Part shown: positions 1-8,526 of the stretch, in pieces | Layout of the letters: every line of letters begins with the position of its first letter | How positions within the stretch are numbered: position 1 is the stretch's first letter | Source: Streptomyces sp. NBC_00287 | GTDB taxonomy: Bacteria > Actinomycetota > Actinomycetes > Streptomycetales > Streptomycetaceae | Assembly (NCBI RefSeq): GCF_036173105.1 | Contig: NZ_CP108053.1 | Coordinates: 7,626,001 to 7,690,000 of the forward strand | Reading direction: 5' to 3' | Length of the DNA: 64,000 bases | The notes under the pieces: model-generated | What the model saw: the letters and a program-made list of their open reading frames with translations, nothing else | What the model was told of the DNA's origin: nothing | The model's database searches: none | Position numbers and translations under genes: made by a program

Positions 1-591
1 GTCCTCGTCCTGCCGATGTACGAGGAGGAGCAGCCCGGGGTTCTGTACAACACCGCCGCCGTGATCGACGCCGACGGCTCCTACCTGGGCAAGTACCGCA
101 AGACCCACATCCCCCAAGTGCAGGGATTCTGGGAGAAGTTCTACTTCCGCCCCGGCAACAGCGGCTGGCCCGTCTTCGAGACGGCCGTAGGCAAGATCGG
201 CGTGTACATCTGCTACGACCGCCACTTCCCCGAGGGCTGGCGGGCGTTGGGCCTGGCCGGTGCCGAGATCGTCTTCAACCCCTCGGCCACCTCGCGCGGC
301 CTGTCCCGCTACCTGTGGCAGTTGGAGCAGCCGGCGGCGGCCGTCGCCAACGAGTACTTCGTGGGCGCGATCAACCGGGTCGGCGTGGAGGACCTCGGCG
401 ACAACGACTTCTACGGCACCACGTACTTCGTGGACCCGGAGGCCCAGTTCGTCGGCGAGGTGGCGAGCGACAAGGAGACCGAACTCGTCGTCCGCGACCT
501 GGACCTGGCCAAACTCCGCGAGGTCCGCGACCGCTGGCAGTTCTACCGCGACCGCGCACCGGGGGCCTACACGCCACTCGCTGCACCCTGA
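1..591 (+). CDS. Carbon-nitrogen hydrolase (beta-ureidopropionase-like), 5' end missing
   Basis: The reading frame is open from the first base, so the gene begins upstream of the window; about 196 C-terminal residues are present. It is a nitrilase-superfamily amidohydrolase. The catalytic lysine lies in YRKTHIP and the catalytic cysteine in GVYICYDRHFPEG; the first catalytic glutamate would be upstream. The RHFPEGWR and FNPSAT stretches resemble beta-ureidopropionase/N-carbamoyl-beta-alanine amidohydrolases, which cleave N-carbamoyl-beta-amino acids to amine, CO2 and ammonia. It is 40 bp upstream of a dihydropyrimidinase, which would make its substrate, so pyrimidine breakdown is the likely role. 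An N-carbamoyl amino acid or other C-N hydrolase substrate cannot be excluded. Confidence 0.85.
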   Translation, partial: VLVLPMYEEEQPGVLYNTAAVIDADGSYLGKYRKTHIPQVQGFWEKFYFRPGNSGWPVFETAVGKIGVYICYDRHFPEGWRALGLAGAEIVFNPSATSRGLSRYLWQLEQPAAAVANEYFVGAINRVGVEDLGDNDFYGTTYFVDPEAQFVGEVASDKETELVVRDLDLAKLREVRDRWQFYRDRAPGAYTPLAAP

Positions 592-631
592 TCGCACCGA
601 CCACCCCGTCCACCCTGGGAGGAGAGGGACC

Positions 632-2026
632 ATGAGCAGCCGTACCGTCATCAGTGGCGGTCTCGTCATCACCGCGTCCGACGAGGTCCACGCCGACGTC
701 CTGATCGAGGACGGCCGGGTCGCCGCCCTCGCCGTGCCCGGTACGCAGAGCTGGAGCGCGGACCGCACGATCGACGCCACCGGGAAGTACGTCATCCCGG
801 GCGGTGTCGACGCCCACACCCACATGGAGCTGCCGTTCGGCGGCACCTTCGCCTCCGACACCTTCGAGACGGGAACCCGGGCCGCCGCCTGGGGCGGTAC
901 GACCACCATCGTGGACTTCGCCGTGCAGAGCGTCGGGCACACCCTGCGCGAGGGGCTCGACGCCTGGCACGCCAAGGCCGAGGGCAACTGCGCGATCGAC
1001 TACGCCTTCCACATGATCGTCTCCGATGTGAACCAGGACACGCTCAAGGAGATGGACCTGCTGGTGGAGGAGGGCGTCACCTCCTTCAAGCAGTTCATGG
1101 CCTACCCCGGTGTCTTCTACAGCGACGACGGCCAGATCCTGCGCGCCATGCAGCGCTCCGCCGAGAACGGCGGCCTGATCATGATGCACGCCGAGAACGG
1201 CATCGCGATCGACGTGCTGGTGGAACAGGCGCTGGCCCGAGGGGAGACCGACCCCCGCTACCACGGCGAGGTCCGCAAGGCGCTCCTCGAAGCCGAGGCC
1301 ACCCACCGCGCCATCAAGCTCGCCCAGGTCGCGGGCGCCCCGCTGTACGTCGTGCACGTCTCGGCGATGGAGGCAGTCGCCGAGCTGGCCAAGGCGCGCG
1401 ACGAGGGGCTGAACGTCTTCGGCGAGACCTGCCCGCAGTATCTGTTCCTGTCCACCGACAACCTCGCCGAGCCCGACTTCGAGGGCGCGAAGTACGTCTG
1501 CTCCACGCCGCTGCGTCCCCAGGAGCACCAGGCGAAGCTGTGGCAGGGCCTCAGGACCAACGACCTCCAGGTCGTCTCCACCGACCACTGCCCCTTCTGC
1601 TTCGTCGGCCAGAAGGAACTGGGCCGGGGCGACTTCTCCAAGATCCCCAACGGTCTGCCGGGCGTGGAGAACCGCATGGACCTGCTCCACCAGGCCGTCG
1701 TCGACGGGCATATCTCGCGGCGCCGCTGGATCGAGATCGCCTGCGCGACCCCGGCCCGGATGTTCGGGATGTACCCGAAGAAGGGCACCATCGCGCCGGG
1801 CTCCGACGCCGACATCGTCATCTACGACCCGCACGCCGAGCAGGTCATGTCGGCCGTCACACACCACATGAACGTCGACTACTCGGCCTACGAGGGCAAG
1901 CAGACCACCGGCCGGGTGGAGACGGTCCTCTCCCGCGGCGAAGTCGTCATCAGCGAGCGGGAGTACACCGGCCGCGCCGGGCACGGGGTCTACACCCCCC
2001 GCTCCACCTGTCAGTACCTCAACTAG
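632..2026 (+). CDS. hydA: Dihydropyrimidinase / D-hydantoinase
   Basis: Predicted 464-residue cyclic amidohydrolase that opens dihydrouracil/dihydrothymine or 5-substituted hydantoins. Metal-ligand motif DAHTHMELPFGG is near residue 60. TSFKQFMAYPG holds the lysine that is carboxylated in this family. Further motifs are MMHAENG, VVHVSAM and the late STDHCPF aspartate. The length is normal for the family. The ATG at 632 follows GGAGAGGGACC, a good ribosome-binding site; a longer frame upstream only reads through the previous gene. It lies between the amidohydrolase and an F420-type oxidoreductase on the same strand, so it is probably the middle of a catabolic operon. Pyrimidine and hydantoin specificity cannot be separated from sequence. 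Confidence 0.93.
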   Translation: MSSRTVISGGLVITASDEVHADVLIEDGRVAALAVPGTQSWSADRTIDATGKYVIPGGVDAHTHMELPFGGTFASDTFETGTRAAAWGGTTTIVDFAVQSVGHTLREGLDAWHAKAEGNCAIDYAFHMIVSDVNQDTLKEMDLLVEEGVTSFKQFMAYPGVFYSDDGQILRAMQRSAENGGLIMMHAENGIAIDVLVEQALARGETDPRYHGEVRKALLEAEATHRAIKLAQVAGAPLYVVHVSAMEAVAELAKARDEGLNVFGETCPQYLFLSTDNLAEPDFEGAKYVCSTPLRPQEHQAKLWQGLRTNDLQVVSTDHCPFCFVGQKELGRGDFSKIPNGLPGVENRMDLLHQAVVDGHISRRRWIEIACATPARMFGMYPKKGTIAPGSDADIVIYDPHAEQVMSAVTHHMNVDYSAYEGKQTTGRVETVLSRGEVVISEREYTGRAGHGVYTPRSTCQYLN

Positions 2027-2037
2027 GAGCGGAGCAC

Positions 2038-3057
2038 ATGGACTTTGGACTCGTCCTGCAGACCGACCCGCCGGCCTCGAAGGTCGTCAGCCTGATGAAG
2101 CGGGCCGAGCGCAACGGATTCACCCACGGTTGGACCTTCGACTCGGCCGTGCTGTGGCAGGAACCGTTCGTGATCTACAGTCAGATCCTGGCCAACACCA
2201 CGAAGTTGACGGTCGGCCCGATGGTCACCAACCCGGGCACCCGCACCTGGGAGGTGACCGCCTCCACCTTCGCCACCCTCAACGACATGTTCGGCAACCG
2301 CACGATCTGCGGTATCGGCCGCGGCGACTCCGCGATGCGGGTGGCCGGGCGCAAGCCCAACACCCTCGCCCGGATCAGCGAGGCCATGAAGGTCATCCGC
2401 GCCCTCGGCCGCGGCGGCGAGGCCGACCTCGGCGGCACAGTGATCAGGTTCCCGTGGATCAAGCCGGGCGCCGAACTCCCCGTCTGGATGGCCGCGTACG
2501 GCCCGAAGGCGCTGAAGATGACCGGCGAGGAGGCGGACGGCTTCATCCTCCAGCTCGCCGATCTGTATCTCACCGAATACATGGTCAAGGCGGTCAAGGA
2601 AGCGGCGGTCGCGGCCGGTCGAGACCCCTCCGAGGTCAAGATCTGCGTCGCCGCCCCGGCCTACGTCACCGAGGACGACTCGCCCGAGGCGCTCGCCCAC
2701 GCACGCGAGCAGTGCCGCTGGTTCGGCGGGATGGTCGGCAACCATGTGGCCGACCTGGTGTCCAAGTACGGCGAGCACTCCGCCGCCGTACCCGATGAAC
2801 TCACCGACTACATCAAGGCACGCGAGGGGTACGACTACTCCCACCACGGACGCGCCGACAACCCCGACACCGCCTTCGTGCCCGACGAGATCGTCGACCG
2901 GTTCTGCCTCATCGGCCCGGTCGAGAAGCACATCGAGAAGCTGAACGCACTGCGTGAGCTGGGCGTCGACCAGTTCGCCGTCTACGACATGCACGACGCC
3001 CAGGAAGCCGTCATCGACGCGTACGGGGCGCAGGTCATCCCCGCCCTCAACGGCTGA
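2038..3057 (+). CDS. LLM-class F420-dependent oxidoreductase (pyrimidine operon type)
   Basis: Predicted 339-residue TIM-barrel oxidoreductase of the bacterial luciferase/LLM superfamily, beginning MDFGLVLQTDPP. Luciferase-family features include the TFDSAVLWQEP region near residue 32, the IGRGDSAMR stretch near 95 and the PVWMAAYGPKALKMTGEEADG block near 150. Members of this subfamily are often encoded beside hydantoinases and are annotated as F420-dependent. The actual hydride acceptor and substrate are not known to me. ATG 2038 is 11 bp after the hydA stop, with GGAGCGGAGC as the ribosome-binding site, so the two are probably translated from one message. It may supply a redox step on a dihydropyrimidine-derived compound; that is inference from position only. 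Confidence 0.85.
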   Translation: MDFGLVLQTDPPASKVVSLMKRAERNGFTHGWTFDSAVLWQEPFVIYSQILANTTKLTVGPMVTNPGTRTWEVTASTFATLNDMFGNRTICGIGRGDSAMRVAGRKPNTLARISEAMKVIRALGRGGEADLGGTVIRFPWIKPGAELPVWMAAYGPKALKMTGEEADGFILQLADLYLTEYMVKAVKEAAVAAGRDPSEVKICVAAPAYVTEDDSPEALAHAREQCRWFGGMVGNHVADLVSKYGEHSAAVPDELTDYIKAREGYDYSHHGRADNPDTAFVPDEIVDRFCLIGPVEKHIEKLNALRELGVDQFAVYDMHDAQEAVIDAYGAQVIPALNG

Positions 3058-3074
3058 ACTCCCCTCTGAGAACT

Positions 3075-3102
3075 CCCCCTTCCCGCCGTCCCGGGGAGGG
3101 GG
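3075..3102 (+). terminator. Strong hairpin between oxidoreductase and permease genes
   Basis: Stem CCCCCTTCCCG (3075-3085) pairs with CGGGGAGGGGG (3092-3102), with one T-G wobble and a 6-nt loop. There is no T-run after it, which is usual for Streptomyces. It lies 18 bp after the oxidoreductase stop and 86 bp before the permease start, so it may end or attenuate transcription between the two. Confidence 0.5.
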
Positions 3103-3187
3103 CCCAGGGCGCTTTTCCCTCAGCGCACCCCCCATCGGCGCCACCCGCACGGCCTTTCCCGTCCCACCGTCCCTGATTGGCCTGCCC

Positions 3188-4705
3188 ATGACCGACACCG
3201 CTCCCACGGCGATACCGCCGTCCTCCCAAGTCACCCTGGCCGACGGCCGGGTGGAGCTCGCCCCGGGGTCCCCGCCGCCCAGCGGTCCGTACGCCAACGA
3301 CGACCTGCTCCCGGTCCCGGTGGAGAAGCGGACCTGGACCACGTACAACTTCTCCGCCTTGTGGGTCGGCATGGCCCACAACACCGCCTCCTGGACCCTT
3401 GCCTCCGGTCTGATCGCTGTCGGCATGGACTGGAAGCAGGCGGTGCTGACCATCGCGCTGGCCAATGTGATCGTGCTGGTGCCGATGCTGCTCACCGGGC
3501 ACGCCGGGCCCAAGTACGGCATCCCCTTCCCGGTGTTCGCGCGGGCCTCCTTCGGTATCCGCGGCGCCAACCTGCCCGCCGTCGTACGGGCGTTGGTGGC
3601 GTGCGGCTGGTTCGGGATCCAGACCTGGATCGGCGGTGAGGCGATCTTCTTCCTGGCCGGGAAGCTGATCGGCGACGGCTGGGCGGACGCCGGGAAGATC
3701 GGCGGGTACGCCTGGACCATGTGGCTGTCGTTCGCGATCTTCTGGGCGATCCAGGTCGCGATCATCTACCGGGGCATGGAGACGATCCGCCGGTTCGAGA
3801 ACTGGGCGGCGCCCTTCGTGCTGGTCGGCGCCTTCGTGATGCTGTGGTGGATGAGCGACAAGGCCGGCGGCTTCGGCCCGCTGCTGGACCAGCCCTCCAA
3901 GCTGGGCTGGGGCGAGGACTTCTGGAAGCTGTTCTGGCCGTCCCTCATGGGCATGATCGGCTTCTGGTCCACGCTCTCGCTGAACATCCCGGACTTCACC
4001 CGGTACGGAAAGAGCCAGAAGGCCCAGACCTGGGGCCAGGCACTCGGCCTGCCGACGACCATGACGCTGTTCGCGTTCCTGTCGGTGATGGTCACCTCCG
4101 GCTCGGCGGCGGTGTACGGCGAACCGATCTGGGATCCGGTGCAGTTGGCCGCCAAGACCGACAACGTGGTCGGACTGCTCTTCGCCCTGGTGACCGTGCT
4201 GGTGGCGACCCTGTCGGTGAACATCGCCGCCAACCTGGTCTCCCCGGCCTTCGACTTCTCCAACATCGCGCCCCGGAAGATCAGTTTCCGTACCGGCGCC
4301 CTCGCGACCTGCGTCCTCGGGGTGCTGATCTTCCCCTGGAAGCTGTACTCCGACCCGCAGGGCTACATCTTCACCTGGCTGGGACTGGTCGGCGGTCTGC
4401 TCGGCACGGTCGCCGGCATCCTCATCGCCGACTACTGGATCCTGCGCCGTGGCCGGCTGGATCTGACCGACCTGTATCGCACGGGCGGCCGTTACTGGTA
4501 CGAGGGCGGCTGGAACTGGCGGGCCGTCGTGGCCTTCCTGGCCGGTGGCGTCCTGGCCATCGGCGGCGCGAACTTCGATCCGCTGATCGACGGCACGCCC
4601 ATCCCGGCGCTGTCGTCGCTCGCCGATTACGGCTGGGCGGTCGGGCTCGGTACCTCGATGGTGCTGTACCTGGCGCTGATGCTGCCGCGCAAGCGAAACG
4701 TCTGA
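3188..4705 (+). CDS. NCS1-family nucleobase/hydantoin:cation symporter
   Basis: Predicted 505-residue inner-membrane permease with about 12 hydrophobic segments. NCS1 signatures are visible: FSALWVGMAHNTASW near residue 55, the GPKYGIPFPVFARASFGIRGAN loop (permease motif) near 105, IQTWIGG near 140 and SLNIPDFTRY near 265. The family carries cytosine, uracil, allantoin or hydantoins with Na+ or H+. Next to dihydropyrimidinase and ureidopropionase-like genes, the likely cargo is a pyrimidine base or hydantoin. The start at ATG 3188 is the first methionine before the conserved part. Ribosome-binding complementarity upstream is weak, so a nearby alternative start is possible. Confidence 0.9.
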   Translation: MTDTAPTAIPPSSQVTLADGRVELAPGSPPPSGPYANDDLLPVPVEKRTWTTYNFSALWVGMAHNTASWTLASGLIAVGMDWKQAVLTIALANVIVLVPMLLTGHAGPKYGIPFPVFARASFGIRGANLPAVVRALVACGWFGIQTWIGGEAIFFLAGKLIGDGWADAGKIGGYAWTMWLSFAIFWAIQVAIIYRGMETIRRFENWAAPFVLVGAFVMLWWMSDKAGGFGPLLDQPSKLGWGEDFWKLFWPSLMGMIGFWSTLSLNIPDFTRYGKSQKAQTWGQALGLPTTMTLFAFLSVMVTSGSAAVYGEPIWDPVQLAAKTDNVVGLLFALVTVLVATLSVNIAANLVSPAFDFSNIAPRKISFRTGALATCVLGVLIFPWKLYSDPQGYIFTWLGLVGGLLGTVAGILIADYWILRRGRLDLTDLYRTGGRYWYEGGWNWRAVVAFLAGGVLAIGGANFDPLIDGTPIPALSSLADYGWAVGLGTSMVLYLALMLPRKRNV

Positions 4706-4715
4706 GGCACCCGCG

Positions 4716-4746
4716 GGAGGACGGTCAGGCCTTCTGGCCGTCCTCC
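4716..4746. terminator. Bidirectional terminator between convergent genes
   Basis: GGAGGACGG (4716-4724) and CCGTCCTCC (4738-4746) form a perfect 9-bp stem around a 13-nt loop. It lies just after the permease stop and overlaps the last codons of the convergent DUF3558 gene, so it can serve both strands. Confidence 0.6.
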
Positions 4747-5393
4747 AGCGCCGCCACCGCCTCCTTGGCGGCCTTGATGGCGCCCTTGTTGATCTCGTCC
4801 GAGCTCGGCGCCTGCTTCGACTCGAAGTCGCTGCCGTTGTACGTGACAACGACCAGCGCGTTGGAGACCCGGGCCACCACGACGCCCTCACGCGTCTCCT
4901 GCTTGTCCTCGGTGGTCAGGTTCACCACCGAATAGCCCGCGTCACCGAGGCCCGGTACATCCCCTCCGCCGCTTTTGTCCTCGACGCGTTCGTCGAACGA
5001 CTTCTGCGCCGCCTCGTCCGATTCCTTGATCTCGAAAGAGACGTCGAGCCAGCGGTAGTCGTACCCCTTGAGGGCGTTCCAGGAGCAGGTGCGGCGCAGT
5101 TTGCTGTCCGTCGACGGGATCTCCTTGCCGGCGGCCTTGGCGCCCGGAACAAGCGATGTGACCGTTTTTCCGGCGATGCTTCCGCAGGGTGCGGGGGCGT
5201 TGGAGTACGTCTTCGACGCGGCCGAGGTCGAGGGTGCCGAGGCGGACTTGTTCTCCGTCTTCTCCTGCGCCTGGGGCTCGGCGTCCGGCGCCGCGGCGAA
5301 CGGGCCGGACGTCAGCGCCCAGCCCGCTACGGCGAGCACCACGACGGGGGACAGGCGGGCGGTGAGGGCGATCGGGAGGGGGAAGGAACGCAC
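4725..5393 (-). CDS. Secreted DUF3558-family protein
   Basis: Predicted 222-residue exported protein from the GTG at 5393. The N-terminus (VRSFPLPIALTARL, then a hydrophobic VVVLAVAGWAL run) looks like a signal peptide or membrane anchor, followed by a Ser/Ala/Lys-rich linker to about residue 60. The mature part has the DUF3558 pattern: an early cysteine in APCGSI and a second in RRTCSWN, probably a disulfide. No lipobox cysteine is obvious. Function of the family is unknown. The frame continues upstream to 5519, but the extension lacks signal-peptide character, so I chose 5393; the ribosome-binding site there is weak. It converges on the permease gene over a shared terminator. Confidence 0.75.
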   Translation of the reverse strand: MRSFPLPIALTARLSPVVVLAVAGWALTSGPFAAAPDAEPQAQEKTENKSASAPSTSAASKTYSNAPAPCGSIAGKTVTSLVPGAKAAGKEIPSTDSKLRRTCSWNALKGYDYRWLDVSFEIKESDEAAQKSFDERVEDKSGGGDVPGLGDAGYSVVNLTTEDKQETREGVVVARVSNALVVVTYNGSDFESKQAPSSDEINKGAIKAAKEAVAALEDGQKA

Positions 5394-5541
5394 GGCGCAC
5401 TTTTCGTGGGGGACGGTGCGGAGGGAGTCCGCACTGCGGACGGGACGGCAGTTTCGCACGACTCCCTGTGGGGCGGAAGTGTCAACTCGCTCCGTGTGTG
5501 TGCGGTGACTGAGGTCCACCGCCCATGGGTTGTATGCCCTG

Positions 5542-6543
5542 TTATGTCCGCGCGATGGACCGGCTCATCGCGGACTCGATCCGGTCGACCGCCGTGAACG
5601 CCCCGTACGCCACAAGGTGCACCAGACAGTGGTCGGTGTGCTCAGGACGCCGCCAGGCCGCCACGTCCTCGTCCGTGATCCGGTACGGCGCGAGGGCCGC
5701 CAGCAGCGCAAGACGCGCCCCCGGCCGCTCCCGACGGTCCGGGAACCCCTCGAGCCCGAGCCCCGGGTGCCGCCCGTCCCAGTGCCACAGCTTCTCCAGT
5801 ACGACGGCCTGGTCCTCGGCGTCGAGCAGATCGGCGCCCGCCATGGCCGCCCGGAGCAGCGCCGCGTACGCGGGTCCTACGGCGGTGTCGCCCGCCCACG
5901 CGGGTGCCTCGCCGGGGTCGGTCCGGTCGAGCAGTGTCAGCGCCTCCCCGGGCCGGGCGGGGCGGCGCACGGTCCGGGAGAGTGAGCGGCCCGCCAGGCT
6001 GCGTACCACCCTCAGGCGCTGGGCGTTCGCCGGCATCAGGTTCTCGGTGAGCAGGGCCGACACCATCCGATTGATGAAGTGGAAGGAGAGCGCGGTGCCG
6101 ATGTATCCCGGGGCGTGCTCGCGGGGGAAGGGGTACGGCTGCGACGCCGGGCTCGGGACGCGCGTCCGCTTGCCCCAGTCCAGCACGCGTGCGTGCTCCT
6201 CGTCCTCCGGGCGCTCTCCCCGCGCGAGGCGCTCGGCGAGGGAGTGGTCACCGGTGGCGTGCAGCAGCACGGTGTGGGCGTCCACGCAGAACGGGCACTG
6301 GTTGGCCTGGGACACCCCGAACGCCGCGACCTCCTTGCCGGTACGACTGCCGGGGCCCGCGATCAGCGACTCGCGCATCAGCGCCCAGGCGGGGGCGAGG
6401 AGTTCCGGCGCGGAGGAGAGCACCACGAAGGTCACCGGCTCGTCGATGCCGAAGTCGCGGGAGAGCTGCTCGTACACCTCGGCGACGCGTCCGGTGGCCG
6501 ACTTGGGCGGGAGGGGCTGGGTGTAGCGGAAGGGTGTGGTCAT
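5542..6543 (-). CDS. Carboxymuconolactone decarboxylase / AhpD-like protein
   Basis: Predicted 333-residue soluble protein. The CxxC motif CPFCVDAH near residue 82 is the redox-active signature of the AhpD/CMD fold, where the cysteine pair with a downstream histidine supports peroxidase or thiol-transfer activity. The protein is about twice the length of single-domain AhpD. The second half is helical and lacks a second CxxC, which suggests a degenerate repeat. The ATG at 6543 begins MTTPFRYTQPLPPK. It is divergent from the two-component pair at 6711, and the 167-bp gap must hold both promoters. The substrate is unknown. Confidence 0.75.
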   Translation of the reverse strand: MTTPFRYTQPLPPKSATGRVAEVYEQLSRDFGIDEPVTFVVLSSAPELLAPAWALMRESLIAGPGSRTGKEVAAFGVSQANQCPFCVDAHTVLLHATGDHSLAERLARGERPEDEEHARVLDWGKRTRVPSPASQPYPFPREHAPGYIGTALSFHFINRMVSALLTENLMPANAQRLRVVRSLAGRSLSRTVRRPARPGEALTLLDRTDPGEAPAWAGDTAVGPAYAALLRAAMAGADLLDAEDQAVVLEKLWHWDGRHPGLGLEGFPDRRERPGARLALLAALAPYRITDEDVAAWRRPEHTDHCLVHLVAYGAFTAVDRIESAMSRSIART

Positions 6544-6710
6544 GGGCAGCAGCTTGCGTTCTGCGGGCGTCTGCGGTCGTCGTACAGCCGAAGGGAGTTG
6601 ACGCTGCGTCCGCCGGGTGGCCCAGGACCGGGAAGTACTACGTCGGGAGTAGTCCTGGAGTTGTCCACAGGTCTGACGCCGGTGCCGGTGCCAGCGTCTA
6701 GTGTGCCGTC

Positions 6711-7814
6711 ATGAGCGGGAACTCGGTCACACGCAGGCAACTCGCCGACGCGGCCCTGGCGGTCGTGGTCGGCGCACTGGTGCTGACCTCGGCCGCCTTC
6801 GACACGGACACGACCTTCGTCGACTTCGCGCTCATTGTCGTGGGGTGCGCGGCGCTGGGGTTCTACCGGGCGGCACCGCGGGCCGTGCTGGCCGTGGCGA
6901 CCGTGAGCGGGGTCGCTTACGTGCTGCACGCCCAGCCGGGAACCACGGCCGCCCTGCCCGTGATCGCCGCCGTGCACACGGCGTCCAGGGTGGGACACAG
7001 AGGGCTGGCGGCCGAGAGCGGTGGGGTGTTCCTGGCTGCGTATGTCGTGGCCGACCCGGGCGCCCAGGACGTGGTGGAGAAGTCCGCCCTGCTCGCGGGC
7101 TGGTTCCTGTGCGCGGTGGTGACCGGGCTCGCCGACCGCAACTGGCAGGCGTATCTGCGCCAGACCGAGCAGCGCGCGCTGGAGGCGGAGCGCACCCGGG
7201 AGGAGGCCGCTCTGCGCCGGGCCGGTGAGGAACGGCTGCGCATAGCCCGGGAGTTGCACGACTCGCTCACCCACAGCATCTCGATCGTGAAGCTCCAGGC
7301 GGGCGTCGCCGTCCACCTGGCCCGTAAGCGGGGCGAGGAGGTGCCGCCCGCGCTGCTCGCCATCCAGGAGGCGAGCGGCGAGGCGATGCGTGAACTGCGC
7401 GCCACTTTGGAGGTGCTGCGCACGGACGAGCCGACCGGCACCCCGGCGCTGCTCGTGGAGCGGGCCCGGGCGGCGGGCCTCGCGGCCGAGCTGGCGGTGA
7501 CCGGGGACGAACGCCCGCTGCCCGCGACCGTCGACCGGGCCATGTACCGCATCGTCCAGGAGGCGCTCACGAACGCGGCACGGCATGCGGGGCAGGCGAA
7601 GGTCTGTGTTGAACTCACTTACGGCCACGGGAAGTTGACGATCCGGGTGGACGACGACGGAAACGCCGTCCCGGACCGCCCGCCCGTGCCCGGCATCGGA
7701 CTCACCGGCATGGGGGAGCGCGTCGCGGCCCTCGGCGGCACCCTGCACGCAGGCCCGCGCCCGGAGGGCGGCTTCTCGGTGTGCGCGCAGCTGCCGTTGG
7801 GGGAGGCGGGATGA
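6711..7814 (+). CDS. NarL-type sensor histidine kinase
   Basis: Predicted 367-residue membrane kinase. About four to five hydrophobic segments fill residues 12-150. A HisKA_3 dimerisation domain follows, with the phospho-accepting histidine in RELHDSLTHSIS near residue 183. The ATPase domain has VQEALTNAARHAG (N box) and GIGLTGMGERV (G box). It lacks a large extracytoplasmic domain, so it probably senses through its membrane segments. The stop overlaps the next start by 4 bp (ATGA at 7811-7814), so kinase and regulator are translationally coupled. The signal is not predictable from sequence. Confidence 0.9.
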   Translation: MSGNSVTRRQLADAALAVVVGALVLTSAAFDTDTTFVDFALIVVGCAALGFYRAAPRAVLAVATVSGVAYVLHAQPGTTAALPVIAAVHTASRVGHRGLAAESGGVFLAAYVVADPGAQDVVEKSALLAGWFLCAVVTGLADRNWQAYLRQTEQRALEAERTREEAALRRAGEERLRIARELHDSLTHSISIVKLQAGVAVHLARKRGEEVPPALLAIQEASGEAMRELRATLEVLRTDEPTGTPALLVERARAAGLAAELAVTGDERPLPATVDRAMYRIVQEALTNAARHAGQAKVCVELTYGHGKLTIRVDDDGNAVPDRPPVPGIGLTGMGERVAALGGTLHAGPRPEGGFSVCAQLPLGEAG

Positions 7815-8476
7815 TCAGGGTGGCGCTGGTCGACGACCAGGCGCTGATGCGGGCCGGGTTCCGGGCCCTGCTGGATGCCGAGGACGGCATCGAGGTGGTC
7901 GGCGAGGCGGCCGACGGGGACCGGGGCGTGGCACTTGTGCGTGCCGAAGTCCCCGACATCGCGCTGATCGACGTACAGATGCCGGTGATGACGGGCATCG
8001 AGGCGACCCGCCTGATCGCCGCCGACCCCGCGCTCGTGGACGTCCGCGTGGTGATCCTCACCAACTACGGCCACGACGAGTACGTCTTCGAGGCCCTGCG
8101 CGCGGGCGCGAGCGGCTTTCTGCTGAAGGACACCGAACCGGCCGACCTGCTCCAGGCGATCGAGGTCGTGGCCCGCGGCGAGGCGCTGTTGTCCCCGTCG
8201 GTCACCCGCACCTTGATCGGCGAGTTCGTCGCCCGTCCTCCGGACCGGACCACCGCCCCCGGCCTGGAGGGTCTCACCCGCCGCGAACGCGAGGTGACGG
8301 CGCTGGCCGCCCGTGGCCTCAGCAACGAGGAGATCGCCGAGCACATGGTCATCAGCCCCTTCACGGCCAAGACCCACGTCAGCCGCGCCATGACCAAGCT
8401 GGGCGCCCGGGACCGCGCCCAACTGGTGGTGTTCGCCTATGAGTCGGGCCTGGTGACGGCACGCGGCGGAAACTGA
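7811..8476 (+). CDS. LuxR/NarL-family response regulator
   Basis: Predicted 221-residue two-domain regulator. The receiver domain has the acidic pair in VALVDDQ, the phospho-acceptor aspartate in IALIDVQMPVMTG and the lysine in FLLKDTEP. A C-terminal LuxR helix-turn-helix (LTRREREVTALAARGLS, then NEEIAEHMVIS) binds DNA. It is the cognate partner of the kinase whose stop it overlaps. An upstream in-frame extension to 7781 would lie inside the kinase gene and is unlikely. Targets are unknown; the divergent AhpD-like gene and the pair's own promoter are the first candidates. Confidence 0.93.
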   Translation: MIRVALVDDQALMRAGFRALLDAEDGIEVVGEAADGDRGVALVRAEVPDIALIDVQMPVMTGIEATRLIAADPALVDVRVVILTNYGHDEYVFEALRAGASGFLLKDTEPADLLQAIEVVARGEALLSPSVTRTLIGEFVARPPDRTTAPGLEGLTRREREVTALAARGLSNEEIAEHMVISPFTAKTHVSRAMTKLGARDRAQLVVFAYESGLVTARGGN

Positions 8477-8526
8477 CCCCGCGTACGATCGCACGACCGC
8501 CGCCGCGCAGTGAGGAGCCCCCGCCC

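Noticed and set aside
6637..6653. ACTAC/GTAGT inverted repeat before the histidine kinase as a response-regulator site
   Set aside because: Only 5-bp arms with a 7-bp spacer; likely to arise by chance in a 167-bp gap.
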